This document shows positions 23,501 to 36,485 of a stretch of 64,000 nucleotides of DNA, piece by piece (position 1 is the stretch's first letter; each line of letters begins with the position of its first letter). Origin of the DNA: Paroedura picta (lineage: Eukaryota; Chordata; Lepidosauria; Squamata; Gekkonidae); NCBI RefSeq assembly GCF_049243985.1, contig NC_135373.1, forward strand, positions 100,559,213 through 100,623,212. Direction: 5' to 3'. The notes under the pieces are model-generated. The model ran no database searches, was not told the DNA's origin, and worked only from the letters and a program-made list of their open reading frames with translations. A program made the translations under genes and the position numbers.

Positions 23501-26011
23501 TTATTCCTTTGTCTTCTGTTTAGGCACAAAATCAGAGGCTATTTTGGTATGCTTTAATATCATGTTTTAGCTCTTGGTTTGTCTATGCCTCTTCACTCTA
23601 TGCAACAAGAGTCTTTGAGAGACAAAGAATGTGACTGTAGGTTCACCATGTAAATAATGTGTAAATAATAAATGCAAAAGCAGGTGGATGTGAACTAGGA
23701 AGTGTTAATCAAGAGATCAGCAGCAAGCTAAGTTTTCTGCACTCACTAGGGAATTTCCCTTTTGCAGCTTGCAAGATCTAGCTTGTAGTGTGTAAAGGAA
23801 GAGGGGGAAGGGCTGCATGCCTTGACAAGTGAAGCTTTCCCCCTTCATTTAAAATCGGCTTTGCTTTTCCTATCTTATAATACCTTAACTGAAATTATAC
23901 TTGCATTCCCTCTCTGGGGCATTTCTTTGTTCTCAAGCAAGAGAAATCATTTAGAAGTGAGGCAGCCCATCTGTGGTAGGTACGGGATGATAGAAACCCA
24001 AAATGGAGTACACTAAATTCAGGGGAAGCCATGTGGGCCCACTGTGTCGATATATTATTGTTATTAATAATAATAATTTCAATTTTATGTTGCCCTTCTC
24101 TATGGTGGCTCAAGCCAGTTTACAGGTTTGAAATACACACTTACAGGTAATATAAATAGTATAAAAGTTACAATAACATTACAGTTACAATTGTTTGAAA
24201 TAAATGGTGCCCTCTTCTATTTCTAGGGGAATGGCAATGTAGATGCAAATGGGTGAGGAGGCCAGTAGATGTTAACTGTAGTCCTCAGCCTCAACCACAG
24301 GACAGCTCTGTCTTGCAAGCCCCGCAGAACACTTTAAAGGCTTTGATCTCATGAGGCAGAGTGTTCCGCCAGGGCCAAATAGATCTATTACTTAGAGCAG
24401 AGGTAGTCAAACTGCGGCCTTCCAGATGTCGGACTACAATTCCCATGAGCCCCTGCCAGCGTTTGCCCCCAGGGAATTGTAGTCCATGGACATCTGGAGG
24501 GCCACAGTTTGACTACCCCTGACTTAGAGAGTGCCAGGCTGGGATCTGCCTGATCTAGATTTGAAGCCCCACTCTACCACAGATGATTGTTGGGTGACCC
24601 TGGGCCACTCACTACCTCCCCGCCTCTTGGGGTTGCTCTGATAAAGTGGAAGAGGGCAGACCAAAAATGTAAGCCATTTTGAGTTTCCACTAAGGAAAAA
24701 AAATTGAAGTATGGATAATAATTGTTAAAAAATTATTCAAATGCTCAGGGCGGATAACATCAATAAAACAAACACACAATTTAAAACTTTAAAACAATTG
24801 ACCTACACAGTCAGCCCCTCTAAAATACCCAGACAAGGGAGTTCTCTAGGAGGAAGCCAGTCTTGTAATTCCTCCTTCTAGCAGTGAGGCCAGCTGTTTG
24901 ATGCATGTTTATTGTGGGCCTCGGCTATAAATCTCGTGGAGTAGCTCCGTCTTGCAGGCCCTGCAGAAACTGATTAAGGTCCCGCAGGGCCCTGATCTCC
25001 CTTGAGAGCTTGTTCTACCAAACAGGGGCCAGGATCAAAAAGGCCCTGGTCGAGGCTAGTTTCACCTCTCTCAGGCTGGGGATCCTGAGCTGATCCTGAG
25101 CTGAGGATTGTAACACCCTTGGGGAATTATAAGGAAAAAAGCAGTCCTGCAGGTATACCAATCCGAGACTGTTTAGGGCTTTAAAGGTTAATACCAGCAC
25201 CTTGAACCTGATTCGGTCTCTAATCTGGAGCCAATGCAGATGAGTATGCACCAGTGTTATATTTGCTTTCCACTTAATCCCCATCAAGATTCGTGCAATT
25301 GCATTTTGAACCAGTGGAGTTTCCAGAGCAGTCTCAAGGGCACCCCTGCATAGAGTGATAGAGTGAGTTGCAGAAGTCTAGTCTAGAGTTGGCCGTCACA
25401 TGGATCACTCTGGCTAGGTCAGGCTCTGAGAGATAGGGTGCAAGCTGCCTCATCTGGCATAGATGGAAAAATGCTAAGTATAAGTAATATATGTAAATAT
25501 TCTTTCCATCTGTATTACCAAGTTCCATTTCTAAATTCTCTTACATACTGCTTAGGAATAATAGAGACAATGTATTACTTGCAAAACATGCTAGACATTT
25601 AGATTTGTACCAATATATCTCCTTGGAAAACAGATTTGGTTCTTGTGAAAAGGGGGCAGGCTGGCCAGGGAGATGACTGACGATCATCCACTGCCCTGCA
25701 TGGTTAAGGGCTGACTTCAGCTGGGGCTGCTTGTCAGAGAAAATTAAACAATTCTCATGGCACAAAGTAAGCAGGTGGAGAAAGAGATGGAACATCAGTT
25801 GTGGAATCTAAAGCAGAACGCATCCTTGATTATCACTGATGTCCCAGTCAGCTTCTACTTAGCAGTTTATTTTCTGAATTACTAGTAAAGCTTCACTATT
25901 AATGTGTGTTTGGTGTGTGAAGGAGAGGGGTGAGTGATAAAAGCTACTAATGAAACTCTGGCTTGTACAGCATGTGATTGGATGGTGGTGGTGGTTTCTT
26001 GTTCAGCATAT

Positions 26012-26068
<57 letters not shown>

Positions 26069-29000
26069 TAGAGAGTGTGATAGAGAGTGTGATAGAGAGT
26101 GTGATAGAGTGATAGAGTCTCATATATATATGAGACACAAGCTCCTGTGCTGAAGTGACAGTTGTAGGATGAATAATCAGTGGCCTATAAAACCACAGCA
26201 CAGAGTGGTTTTCCTCTAACCCACAAAGATAAAAGTGGAGCTTTGCGTCTAGTGAAATGTGTGAAATTCACAGAGAAAACAATGAAGCAAACCAAAGTTT
26301 CCATGGGGGGTCTTTTTAAATCTTTTTAGGAGCTAAGACTTGCAAGCTATTTGCTGCAATAGGAGATAAATGAGTCTTCAATGGCTATGGTTATGTTTCT
26401 TTTGAGCTGAGCTTTAAAAAATAAACCAAACAAGCAGCATAAAAAACAAACAAGTACTCGGGCTTCGGCCACTGAAGTTGTAGTTGCACATGTTTATAGC
26501 ATATTGTTTAACATTTGTGTAATTTATTTCCTGAAATTGGACTTCCTGATCCAATGAGGTTTTGGTATAAAACACAAATGTAGACGAACAGTTTCTTGAA
26601 CGATTACGCCTGGTCTCTGCTTTTTGTTCCTTTTGTTGGATTGTGGGGCTCCTTATGTAGGATGTTAGTAATATGGGATTGTAACATTAAATACAGGATG
26701 AGAGAATAAATAGGATGCAGTAAAAATTATTATTTGGCGTATTTCGGCTTGGATCCTGCTGAAAATCTCCATTGACAGAGGGATTTCAATCAGCCTGGTG
26801 TGACTACTGCACCTCCCTCTCTTGCTGTTGCCCAAAATGCCCCTCAAAATGCTGTTCCTGTGGGAGAGGAGACCACAGGAGCATAAAGCAGGAGTCAGAG
26901 GCTGGCCACAGGACAGGAGAATTTGTAAACACCCCCCCCTCCCGCTGCTAGCACTTGTGAAAACAATTGGTGGAATCCCACCCATGGAGTTTCATAGAGT
27001 GCGGGTGGAATTTCTTCTTAGAATATCATAGAAAATACAGTATAGAAGGGCAGGATTAATAGTGTACTTTTTAAAAAAACTAGCTATTTAAAGTACAGCT
27101 GTAGGTTGAGAATTTGATTGTGTTTGCATTTATGGAGAAAGGATGACAAAATAAAATGGGGATCAGAGCATTTTCTTGCAGTTCTTACAGTGGGCACCAG
27201 GTGGTGGGAGAAGCACATGGAGTTGAAGTGGACTAAGGAATGCTGGCAGAGGTACTGGTTATTCTGTAGACATCTGAAGGGAAGCTCATGTACAGTCTCT
27301 GTCATACTGTAGCTAGTCTGGTCTCCAGTGAATGTATGAGCTAAGGCAGTGTGATTCAGTGTGTAGGAGCTTGCTACTTGTTTCTTTTTATATCTTGAAT
27401 TACTTCAGAAATGCTCTGAAAGTGTAGATCCAAGCAAGGTTTTTCAGACCAGCATGCCAGGATGGTATGGTGGTTAAAAGTGACAGAGTCTAATCTGGAG
27501 AGCTAGGTTTGTTTCTGTGAGGTCACCATAAGTCAACTATGATTTGAATGGCACTTTCTACCACTATACCATGGGCCACCTTCATGACGAAGGCCAAATA
27601 CATACACTCTCACGGTTGTAGCAAAACTCACTAAGCAAGAGAAGCCTACCGGACTCTTTTCCCTTCCTCTCATAGATCTGATCAAATTTTGGCCACTTCA
27701 AGCTGTTTTCCCTCTGGCTTGACATGACAAAAGATGAACTTTCCCCTGATCCTCTCTGCCATGTCCCTCTTCCTCTAGTGCTTTTGCTTCCAGTTTTAGC
27801 CTTGGAGTTTTATTTATTTTAAAACATTGCATAGCACTGTATAACAGGATGTAATATGTAACTTGGCCTTCAGCTGCTATCATTCTTGAAGCTCCATTTA
27901 CTCACCTTAAGCAGATCTTTTATACTTATATGATGTGCCACAGTGAAAAAAATGTATAGGGAGAAAATAGTCAAAGCTAGGCATTTGGTTCCTGTTTCAT
28001 TTGCTGCTATGGCTCAAAAGTATAGTTTGCTCCTTGGGTTTTTTGTTTTGTTTTGGGGCGTTTTTTGTATTCACTAAGTACTCTATTAGAGCCTCTTGTG
28101 GCGCAGAGTGGTAAGACAGCAGACATGCAGTCTGAAAGCTCTGCCCATGAGGCTGGGAGCTCAATCCCAGCAGCTGGCTCATGGTTGACTCAGCCTTCCA
28201 TCCTTCCGAGGTCGGTAAAATGAGTACCCAGCTTGCTGGGGGGGGGGGTAAACGGTAAGGACTGGGGAAGGCACTGGCAAACCACCCCGTATTGAGTCTG
28301 CCATGAAAACGCTAGAGGGCATCACCCCAAGGGTCAGACACGACTCAGTGCTTGCACAGGGGATACCTTTACCTTTACCCTTTAAGTACTCTATTATGTC
28401 TTGAGTGTATAGAAACCCAATTGAGTTGTCTTAACAGTTAGGGAGAGGAAAGGTTATGCTTTAAAACATTAGCAGCATTATTCTGAATTCAGTATTGAAA
28501 ATAAGCAAAAATTACCATGACATGATGTGTCTTGTGTTGAATGAGACCTTTGGTCCATCAGGTGTTCTACCCTTGAGCAACAGTTCCTTCCCAACTCAAC
28601 TTCTATTGAGAAGAAGGTATCTAAACAACTGCTTATTGAACTTGTCCACTTCTTCTTTTGCACTTGTGTTTGTGTGTATGTACATGCACATACTCATACC
28701 TCTGTTACCAAAGTCAAGTCGTACATGCACATACTCATACCTCTGTTACCAAAGTCAAGTCTTTGAGAGTATGAGCTGTTCAGCTTGGAGTATTGAAATA
28801 GTCGGTTAGTTTAATGCAAAGATGTTTTCAGATCTTATATACACAGTAGACAGTTTACATTTCCTAGTTGTTGTTCATTTAAGTATTAAATGCCTCAGCG
28901 GTAATGGCGGAGTGCATTTCATTAAGTCCCTCTTCACTAATGTTTGTTTGTCTAATCCAAGCTCAATAACTTTCCTAATTGTTGAGAGAAGAATAGCTTG

Positions 29001-30828
29001 AACCATTTGGATACTATACAATACTATACACTTTTTGCCCATTCCTGTGAAAGGTTCTCCTGAGGAACACTACTTCATAGCATTTCCTTTGAGAAATACA
29101 CAAGGGGTTCTAACTACATTCACCTCTGGAGAAAAGGAGGTTGAGAGGGGACATGATAGCCCTCTTTAAGTATTTGAAAGGTTGTCACTTGGAGGAGGGC
29201 AGGATGCTGTTTCTGCTGGCTGCAGAGGAAAGGACACGCAGTAATGGGTTTAAACTTCAAGTACAACGATATAGGCTAGATATCAGGAAAAAGTTTTTCA
29301 CAGTCAGAGTAGTTCAGCAGTGGAATAGGCTGCCTAAGGAGGTGGTGAGCGCCCCCTCACTGGAAATCTTCAAGCAAAGGTTGGATACACACTTTTCTTG
29401 GATGCTTTAGGATGCTTAGGGTTAATCCTGCGTTGAGCAGGGGGTTGGACTAGATGGCCTGTATGGCCCCTTCCAACTCTATGATTCTATGATTCTATGA
29501 TTCTAGACTTTAATTTAGATTGTATTGCAGTAAGTTAATATAATGCTCCCAATATTAATTGGCATATACTCATCCCAGGGTTAAGCAACTAGTATACTTT
29601 GAGAACGAATCTTTATGTTTTTGCATATTTGAACCACTCCAATGAAATGTTGAAAGCTTGAGCATGTCATTTTAATGCTATATTAAGCTTCAACCAATTT
29701 CATTCCTTTAGAGTATGTGACCTGCTAGACTTGAAAGTCTGCACACTTACTAAGCTCAGTTTCTCCCCCCTCCCATTTGTAGCTGTCCAAAGTGTCTGCA
29801 TCATAATATCTCAGACTATTTGATTCCAAGCTAACATTTCCCCTCTTGCTTTCTCCCACCCACTGCAGGCTCGGGCCCAGGCGGAGGCCCTTCACATTGG
29901 GGATGTACATTTTTCTGTCAAGCCCAGCTCTAGCACATCCTCACCCAAGCTCCACTCCAGTGCCGCGGTGCATCGGCTCAAGAAGGACATTCGGCGATGC
30001 CACCGTATGTCCCGGCGCCCTTTGCCCCGCCCAGACCCCCAGAATAGTGGGGGGATGGGTGGGGGCAGTGGCATCCGCCCTCCCGTCTCTCCTTTCTCGG
30101 AGACCGTCCGCATTATCAACCGAAAGGTGAAGCCTCGCGAGCCGAAGCGGAGCCGCATCATACTCAACCTGAAAGTTATCGATAAGGGCGGGAAAGCTGC
30201 AAGTGGGGGAGGAGGCCTGGCTCGGCCCAAGATCCCGTCACGCAACCGCGTCATTGGCAAGAGCAAGAAGTTCAGCGAAAGCATGCTTCGCAACCAGATC
30301 CGCCACATGAAATTTGGAAGCTTCCCTCTGTACAGCAAGCCGTCGGCACCAGCCCCATCTCTGGAGGGGAAGACGGAGGCCGGAAGCTCCCAGGGTGCCT
30401 CCTGTGGGCTCATGGGTTCCACCGCTTATGATGCCCGCAGCTCCAGCTCCTCTGACTGCCCCTCACCAGCTCCGCACTCCTCTTCTGATCCAGACGATTC
30501 CCCACCAAAGCTGCTTCCTGAGACACTGAGCCCCGCCATTCCCGACTGGCGCGAATCAGAGGTCCTTGATCTGTCAATTCCGCCTGAGTCGGCATCCATC
30601 AGCAAGCGGTCTCCTTCCGGAGGGGGTCACATGCCTTCATCTCCCTCCTCTTCTGATCCAGAGCAGGAGGCTGGTGATTGGCGCCCTGAAATGTCCCCTT
30701 GCTCTAACGTGGTGGTCACGGATGTCACCAGCAACCTCCTGACGGTCACCATCAAGGAGTTCTGCAATGCTGAGGATTTCGAGAAGGTGGCTGCTGCTGG
30801 AGGAGGAGGAGGTGGCAGCAGCAAGTGA
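20517..30828 (+). CDS. CBX6: CBX6, chromobox 6 (Polycomb PRC1 subunit), complete
   Basis: Nuclear H3K27me3 reader of canonical PRC1. Five coding exons: 20517-20585, 20724-20767, 20989-21054, 21204-21270 and 29869-30828, with GT-AG introns of 138, 221, 149 and 8598 bp. Total 401 residues (human 412). The ATG has A at -3 and G at +4 and starts [20 protein letters not shown]. Chromodomain about residues 9-60, with cage residues F11, W32 and W35 intact; AT-hook-like KRGPKPK at 71-77; basic stretch with [20 protein letters not shown]; serine/proline-rich middle; Polycomb box about 356-388 ([19 protein letters not shown]) for RING1 binding; glycine/serine tail. The human serine in NILDSRLIAAF is alanine here. 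All exons are in frame without breaks, so the gene looks functional. It lies downstream of CBX7 on the same strand and has the same early exon sizes. Confidence 0.98.
21760..21862 (+). mobile_element. LINE 3' end fragment (L2-type tail)
   Basis: It reads TTGTGAACTGCCCCGAGATG and then GGGGCAGGTTATAAATTTAA with an AATAACAAATA tail. The same tail, better kept, is at 51835-51885 (CCGCCCTGAGCCTTCGGGGA, then GGGCGGTATATAAATATAAT). Confidence 0.6.
24045..24389 (-). mobile_element. L2-clade LINE 3' part, antisense (first copy)
   Basis: After a TTATTATTAATAATAATAAT tract the plus strand reads TTATGTTGCCCTTCTCTATG and GGACAGCTCTGTCTTGCAAG. This parallels the longer antisense L2 copy at 24725-25490 (GTAGCTCCGTCTTGCAGGCC). 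A MITE inserted at the end of this copy. Confidence 0.6.
24390..24529. mobile_element. hAT-type MITE copy 2, with target duplications
   Basis: The element 24398-24521 opens CAGAGGTAGTCAAACTGCGG and closes with the complement. Perfect 8-bp duplication ACTTAGAG at 24390-24397 and 24522-24529. The first arm lacks a few bases in the segment matching GTCCATGGAC, and the palindrome centre is shortened, so it is the most altered of the four copies. Confidence 0.9.
24535..24712 (+). repeat. tRNA-derived SINE fragment
   Basis: It contains TTTGAAGCCCCACTCTACCA (box-B side), GGGTGACCCTGGGCCACTCA, and the tail TAAGCCATTTTGAGTTTCC with an A-rich end. The order matches the plus-strand SINE at 2990-3275. 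Confidence 0.6.
24725..25490 (-). mobile_element. L2-clade LINE 3' part, antisense (second copy)
   Basis: Minus-strand translation gives [20 protein letters not shown] and [20 protein letters not shown], then [20 protein letters not shown] and [17 protein letters not shown]. These are hallmark stretches of the L2 reverse transcriptase C-terminus. Several stops and frame changes mark it as decayed. It is 5'-truncated and ends near 24725 in its 3' UTR. Confidence 0.8.
26006..26118 (+). repeat. GATA/GA microsatellite with GTGATAGA units
   Basis: It starts as ATAGATAGATAGATAGAG, passes into a long GA run, then into repeated units of about 14 bp containing GTGTGATAGAGA, and ends in a TATATATA stretch. 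It is low-complexity and probably length-variable. Confidence 0.9.
27468..27592 (+). repeat. tRNA-derived SINE fragment
   Basis: It contains GGTATGGTGGTTAAAAGTGA, TAATCTGGAGAGCTAGGTTT, and GTCACCATAAGTCAACTATG. These are the head and a body motif of SINEs seen elsewhere in the window. Confidence 0.55.
28076..28396 (+). repeat. tRNA-derived SINE, full length with 13-bp target duplication
   Basis: The SINE 28089-28383 starts GAGCCTCTTGTGGCGCAGAG, with a tRNA-like box A (TGGCGCAGAGTGG) and box B (GGGAGCTCAATCC). It has a body ending in CTTGCACAGGGGATACCTTT and the tail ACCTTTACCCTTT. It is flanked by a perfect 13-bp direct repeat AAGTACTCTATTA at 28076-28088 and 28384-28396, the mark of target-primed insertion. 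An antisense copy is at 45693-45971. Confidence 0.92.
28680..28761 (+). repeat. Perfect 41-bp tandem duplication
   Basis: Bases 28680-28720 and 28721-28761 are identical. The unit begins GTACATGCACATACTCATAC and ends AAAGTCAAGTC. No mismatch separates the copies, so the event is recent or an assembly artefact. Confidence 0.95.
29123..29506 (+). mobile_element. CR1 LINE 3' end
   Basis: Translation shows the CR1 ORF2 C-terminus: [19 protein letters not shown], then [20 protein letters not shown], then [20 protein letters not shown]. The 3' UTR follows with GGGGGTTGGACTAGATGGCC and three ATTCTATG-type units. The visible coding part is open over about 89 codons. Confidence 0.9.
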
Positions 30829-33800
30829 GAGGCTGCATTCCTCTTGCAGAGGGTTGGGGGGAATGGGACAGGGAGGCTCGGCTGCAAAGTCATGCATGGT
30901 GTGAATGCCTATTTTCTCCTCTCCTCCTTCTCGTCCATTCTTTCTCTTCTTTGCTTGGAACTTGAGATGGCAGTGGAGGAACTGGAATGGATATGTTTGA
31001 AGTTCCGTAATGGCACAGCTGCTAGAGGTTATGATGGGACAGTACAGTTTTCCTTTCCATCTTAAAGGGTTACATCACACTGAAATGGAACTTGGAAAAC
31101 AGGAGGAAAACAGTTTTTGCACCCAGTTGAATGGAACAAGAGAGAAATCCTTCAGCCAAACACACAAACTGGCTCTGCAGTCCCTGTTTTCCTGCTTTCT
31201 CTCATATCTGTAACTTTGGTAGCATCTCATTGGCTGAACTGTGGCGGGAGAAGGGGGCTTGCCAGGAAGGGGAGGTGAGAAAGTAGGTTGTTGTGGTTGG
31301 GCAGGGGTGGCTACAGAGCTGCTATGGATGTGCGTGTCCTTACTGTGGGTGTGCCAATAGGCTCTTCCACCTTGCATATTTAGAGGTGCTAACTTGGTAA
31401 TTGTGGTGGCACTTTGATAAGAACCTGGGCATTCTCCGCCTCTTACATCACTCCGTAGATCCTGGTTCTGGGACATCATGCATGCTATTATTTGTCAAAC
31501 CAGAGTTTCTTCAGCCTTATTGGGCTATGAGTCTTGACCTGGTTCTTCTTCTACCGTTCCTTCTGCCTCCTTGCTCTGTGGCATGTGGGTCCCCTTCTTG
31601 AAACTTGCTAATGAAGAAAAGCTGCTTTATGTGGGAGAGAAGGATGTGTCCTGCAGTGTTGCTGCCCCAGTAAGATGAGATCTATTTTTACTTTGCATTG
31701 GCTTAATTCCATTGTCCTTGCAGTGGGCTGGGCAAAAAGGGAGATCTGTTTGTTTCTGTCTTTCTCACCTACATCTCTCTGCGGGAGTGTTAAAAGTTAT
31801 TCACATCTGCAGTTCCCAGGATCTCAAATGCCTCTACAATTGCCAACCAAAGGTGCTAAGAACCTGTTGTAAAATCTTGCTGTATCTCTTGGATCTTGAG
31901 CGTGTGGTGCGTGCATGTGTGTGTGTATGCAGTGTATGCTAGCCTCTCCCTCCCATCTTCCTCTCCATGACACCTTGCTTTTCATGTATCCACTCTAATG
32001 GAAGTTTAACACCCTGTCTGGAAAGCAGGTATCTCCCTATCATCATTCATAAGGTGTTAATAAATATAAACTCATATATTACTGTCCAAGATTCCCTGCA
32101 GAAGTAAAATTATTTCTGCAAACATTTAATTCATGGTCTAGCTGTCATTTTACAATGTTCCAGTCTTGTTGGAACTCTCCCGTCCCATGTGCTTCTGTGC
32201 CGTTAATGGTGTGTATTTGTGTGTGGGTGTGGGTGTGTACACGCTATTGCCTGTTTTGCTGTTTGTAAGCTTTGCTACACTGTGGGCAGAAGTTGCGTTT
32301 ATATGTGAGTGTGAGTGTGTTTGTGTGTGTGAGAGAGAGAAGAATAACTCTTAAGGGCTTGTCTGCATGTTATGCTGTTCATGAGACTAAATTCATTTTC
32401 CATGTTTCTCTATCCCATATTCACGTTTCAACTTTCTTCCTTTCAAGGGCTTGCTTAATGTGTGGTGCTTTACCTTAATTTTATTTTATTTTCACATTGA
32501 ATTATTTATCAATACCGTGTAAAAGCTGGTGTTTCAGAATGTTGTGGCTTCTGCTTTTTGATCTGTTGAGAGACACATTTAAAGGGGGAAAGGGGACAGT
32601 AACAATTCATTGTCTTGCATCGTGAGGACATCCCCTGCCCTTCAGAAAGCTGCTCCACCTTTTCTCTTTGACTCTGCAAAGTTTCACTGGATAATATCCA
32701 TGCTTTAAAAGAAGCTAGAACTTTGCTAAGAACATGATTTGGGGGTGACACGGTGAAATCATATCTATTATTTTAAACGTGAGTGTCTATACGTGGAGAT
32801 GCCTGCCAGAAGCAAAATGTGTAATGTTACAAATTGGAGTGTCTGTGACAGCTTGTGTGTAGTCAGTACCCAAGACGTATGATTCAAGATGTCGTTATTC
32901 TTTTGCCCTACCGTGCAACACTTTGTGTCTTCTAAGTTTTTCAGAACCAGTAAAATCTATAGGACGTGCAGGGTTAATTGCCTACACACTTTTGTTAATT
33001 TACAAGTCCGAGGCTCTCTGTAATTCCACAAGTGCATGAATTGGAATAGCTGCTTGTTGTTTTTCCTAGATTCAGTGAGACGGGCTGTATCATTGCTTTG
33101 CCTCAAAGTTGGGAGGCTTTTTCATGGGAGTTTATTTTAACGGCTGTAGCTTCAAAGGTGGGTGGGCTTGGGCTGGGACGAGGGTAGAGATGTATAATGA
33201 GGGAATGAGCAGGGAGACTTGTATTAAAGAGAATACTTTAAAAGAGAAAAATAGAGGAATTATTTTATGAAGCTGCAAGAGAAGAACTATTATACTGGGT
33301 GTGTGCATACTAGTCAACCGTATTAAGATTGTTCAGTATGTTTGGCTCTTTATTTTGTTTTGAAGTTTGACTGATGTTTGGAGAAGTAGATGGGCAATAT
33401 AAAAGGGAATGTTAATAGGAAACTCTTCCAGTATTTTAGCACATGTCCTCTTGGCAGATTCTCTCCCCCCCCCCCCCTCCCTCGCCTTTCACTTGGAAAC
33501 GCTTGTCACTTCGGTTCTGAGTTTCTACAGAGCTGGACTTTTACCTTCTTTTGAGAAGATATACTAGACTTCAGTCCTTCAGAAATATAAGGCACCTCCA
33601 AGATCAGGCTCTGAGTTTTTCTTTTGCTTTTCTCCTTTTATTGTTGGGAGAAGGATGGGGCAAAGTAGGCACAAGCAGAAAACCAGTGCTAGAAACAGCA
33701 TGGGCAGAAAGGAGGACTGTTGCCTTGGGCATGATAAGAACAGCTTCCCGTTTTGCCTTTGTTACTTGCTTTAACAGAGGTGTGCAGGGGAATGCAATAA

Positions 33801-36275
33801 ATATATGCCCAGGCGGTGCAGCTGGGTGCTCACTGTGTGTCTTCAGATGTGCTGCTCTTCTCTTTTCCAGATGGGTAGCTCTTCCAGCGCCTCAAGGAAA
33901 TTGCACTTGCTGCCGCCAGAGTTTGGTGCAACACTTTCTGATCAGATGCTAGCATTACTGACCCTTCCAGCCTTTGTGTCACTTGCAACTGTCATGTGCT
34001 AATTCAGCCATGCCTGGCACTTTCAGATGCTTATTTGAAAGCACCCTGAAAGGTTTTCCCCAAGGAAGAGAAAAGCCAATAGCAATTTTTTTGCATTATG
34101 CAGCTTTGGTATATTGATATTGTGGAGTCAGCTCAAAGAAGTTGAATTCCAGTGTTAGCAGTTTTATACCTGTAGCAGACTGGCTACATGGAAATACACA
34201 GGCAAAGGTTTTGGGCTGGAGTGAGTATAGTCCACAAAGATGTAGGATAATTTGAATTTGTAGAGCTCCAGGAGTTGCTCTGATACAAAGGCAAGCCTGC
34301 TATTCTGGCTGTATCTTTGTTCAGTTCTTTGATATTAACAGGCTAACCCCCCGCCCCTTTAACTTTCCCTTACAGGTTCTTCACTGCCAAGATGGACAGT
34401 ACCATCAAGACAGTCCACTTGCTTCCCAGAGGCTTGAATGTTCTCCCCTGAAATGGAATTGTTTCCCTTGAGAAGGGAAGGTTCGATGTGTGCAACCTGT
34501 GGAATGCACAGATGGTTTTTCAGGGCGACAAAAGTCTCACATACTTTTTTGCACCCCTGTTTGGCACGCAGTCTCTAAGAGTCCAATGGAGCTGCTCGTT
34601 CCTGGTCCCCTACACAAGCTAGCCACTAGAGGGTGACAAACAATTACTGTGACTATGTGATTTGGGTTCTGACCAATCGCCTAGCCTTTTTGTGGAGTTA
34701 TTTCTTCACAGTAACAGGATAAGGTACAGCTTGTGCACTCTTTACCCCAAAGGTGGCATGTAAAATAGGAGAACCAGGGGAGAATATTCTTTGTGACTGT
34801 GCCGTGTGTGTTGTGCTTTTTGTTCTTAGAGGAGTGTTTGATGGAAGGGGGTGGGTGGGAAGGGAGAGGAAAAAAAAAGAAAAGACTAGTTTTACAAAGT
34901 AAGAGGTTTTTTTTAAAAAAGGTAATGAGATTTTTACTGATGGAGGATAGAGAATTTAAAAATATAAATGCAGTGATTGCACAAACTGTAGTGATTTTAG
35001 CTGGTCCTTAAAAGAAGAAAAGTATTTTTAGTATTTGTGTGTGGTAGGGAGAGTGGTGTTCAGATCATTTAAAATGGGTGAAGGAAGAGCAAAGAAGAGC
35101 AGCAGTTACTGATCTAAGAAGGTAAATTCAGTCTCTTAGGGGAAACATATTTTCTCTTCTCTCTTCTCCCATTAATATTGGAGTGAGCCACCTTCCTTCA
35201 ATTATAGGATGGAGCCAGAGTTGAGCCTCTTTCTGACAAAGCTGTTTGTTTATGGAATACAGAATATTCTGGCTTTAACAGGAAGTTCCAATTGGGGACC
35301 AAGGTTAATTGCGGAGATCAGACCTACTAGACTGAATGGGACATTGTGACTTAGGGTATTTGAGCACCAGTTGAGTATCCTTGACATGTATGGAGCAACC
35401 CTGCAAGCCCACCCCAAGAAGCTGACAAGTGTTGCCTTTTTCAGTTTCAGTGCACATCAGGGTTGGCATTCATGAAATACAAAAACACCAAATTCATTCT
35501 GTGTCCTTCCAGTCTGTTTGACCCAGAAGCTTTTGCAGTACACCGAGCCATCCTTGAAAACAGCCAATACAGAAGTAACGTAGGCAACTTCAGCTGCTTT
35601 CATTCTGGTGCATGAAAGAAGATTAAAAAAGAAAGTGAAAAGACTGAGGGAAGCCATGCAGACCAGGTGTGTGATTAAGGTTTTAGAGGAAGGGGTACTG
35701 TGACAGGGAAGAGCTCATGGAAAACAGGGTGATGAATCTTCTTACCACAGTGTGGCAGTTGCTCATAAAGCTGTCTGTGTAGTGATGATTAATTACAGGA
35801 TGGGCTGACATTCTCCCTCCTGGTCCACACAAGGCGTGCACAAATACTAGTGTGCTCAGTTAGAAGTAGATATGGGAGAAAGCTCACCCATTCCCTGGCA
35901 GTGGCCTGGATTGTCTTGGTAATTGTGACATTCTCCTTTGAGAACTCTGGTTGTGAACGCCTTGTACACCTACATCCATGGGATCAGCTGAGGTCCTAAA
36001 CCAAGATGCTTGTTTCCACAGGAGAGTGCCAATGCCAGACCTTTGGAAGGTGACACATCTGCACTTGATCTGCATCGGCTTTTTTGGACAACAGAGAAAG
36101 GTGATGGTGCTTGCAGGAGGCACCCTGGCACATGGGGAGTGAAGCACACAGCAAATGTATTTCTAGTGGAGCCAGGTTTTGTGTTCTGCTACACTGAGCA
36201 ATGTTAAGTATTTGTGGGAGTAGGTTTCAGGCTTTCGTGCATGCAGAATAGCATATTTGCTTTCGTGCTCTTCTT

Positions 36276-36485
36276 TTGGTGGTGGTGGAAACTGCTGTCA
36301 AGTCACAGCTGACTTACCGCTACCCTATAGGTTTCTCAAAGCAAGAGGCATTCAGAGATAGTTTACCATTGCCTTCCTCCAGGTTATGGTCCTTTGAGGT
36401 CCTCCATCCAAATACTAGCCAGAATTGAGCCTGCTTAGCCTCCCAGATCAGGCTAGACTGAGCTAGCCAGATCAGGGTCTTCACT
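36276..36485 (-). repeat. 5S-rRNA-derived SINE, antisense
   Basis: The plus strand shows CTCCATCCAAATACTAGCCA and CCTGCTTAGCCTCCCAGATC, which is the complement of the 5S rRNA internal promoter region (known 5S: GGAAGCTAAGCAGGGTCGGG, TTAGTACTTGGATGGGAG). The body motif GCTGTCAAGTCACAGCTGAC lies at the other end. Other copies are at about 55620-55772, 59278-59490 and 63755-63875. Confidence 0.85.

Larger units (their letters stand above)
21271..29868 (+). other. CBX6: CBX6 intron 4 (8.6 kb)
   Basis: Donor GTAACT after LLK and acceptor CACTGCAG before ARAQAEALH. The first 2.7 kb (about 21900-24040) is free of recognised repeats. The rest holds L2 pieces, a MITE, SINEs, a GATA/GA microsatellite, a 41-bp tandem duplication and a CR1 3' end. 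No extra coding exon was recognised. Confidence 0.85.

Noticed and set aside
28089-28383. Functional tRNA gene
   Set aside because: The boxes A and B belong to a SINE head with a long body, an A/T-rich tail and target duplication. No cloverleaf with a complete acceptor stem is expected.
29892-30422. 176-codon antisense open frame within CBX6 exon 5
   Set aside because: It is a shadow of the well-conserved CBX6 coding sequence, with no independent similarity.
33551-33952. 133-codon plus-strand frame after CBX6
   Set aside because: It lies within the likely 3' UTR and has no domain or codon-bias support.
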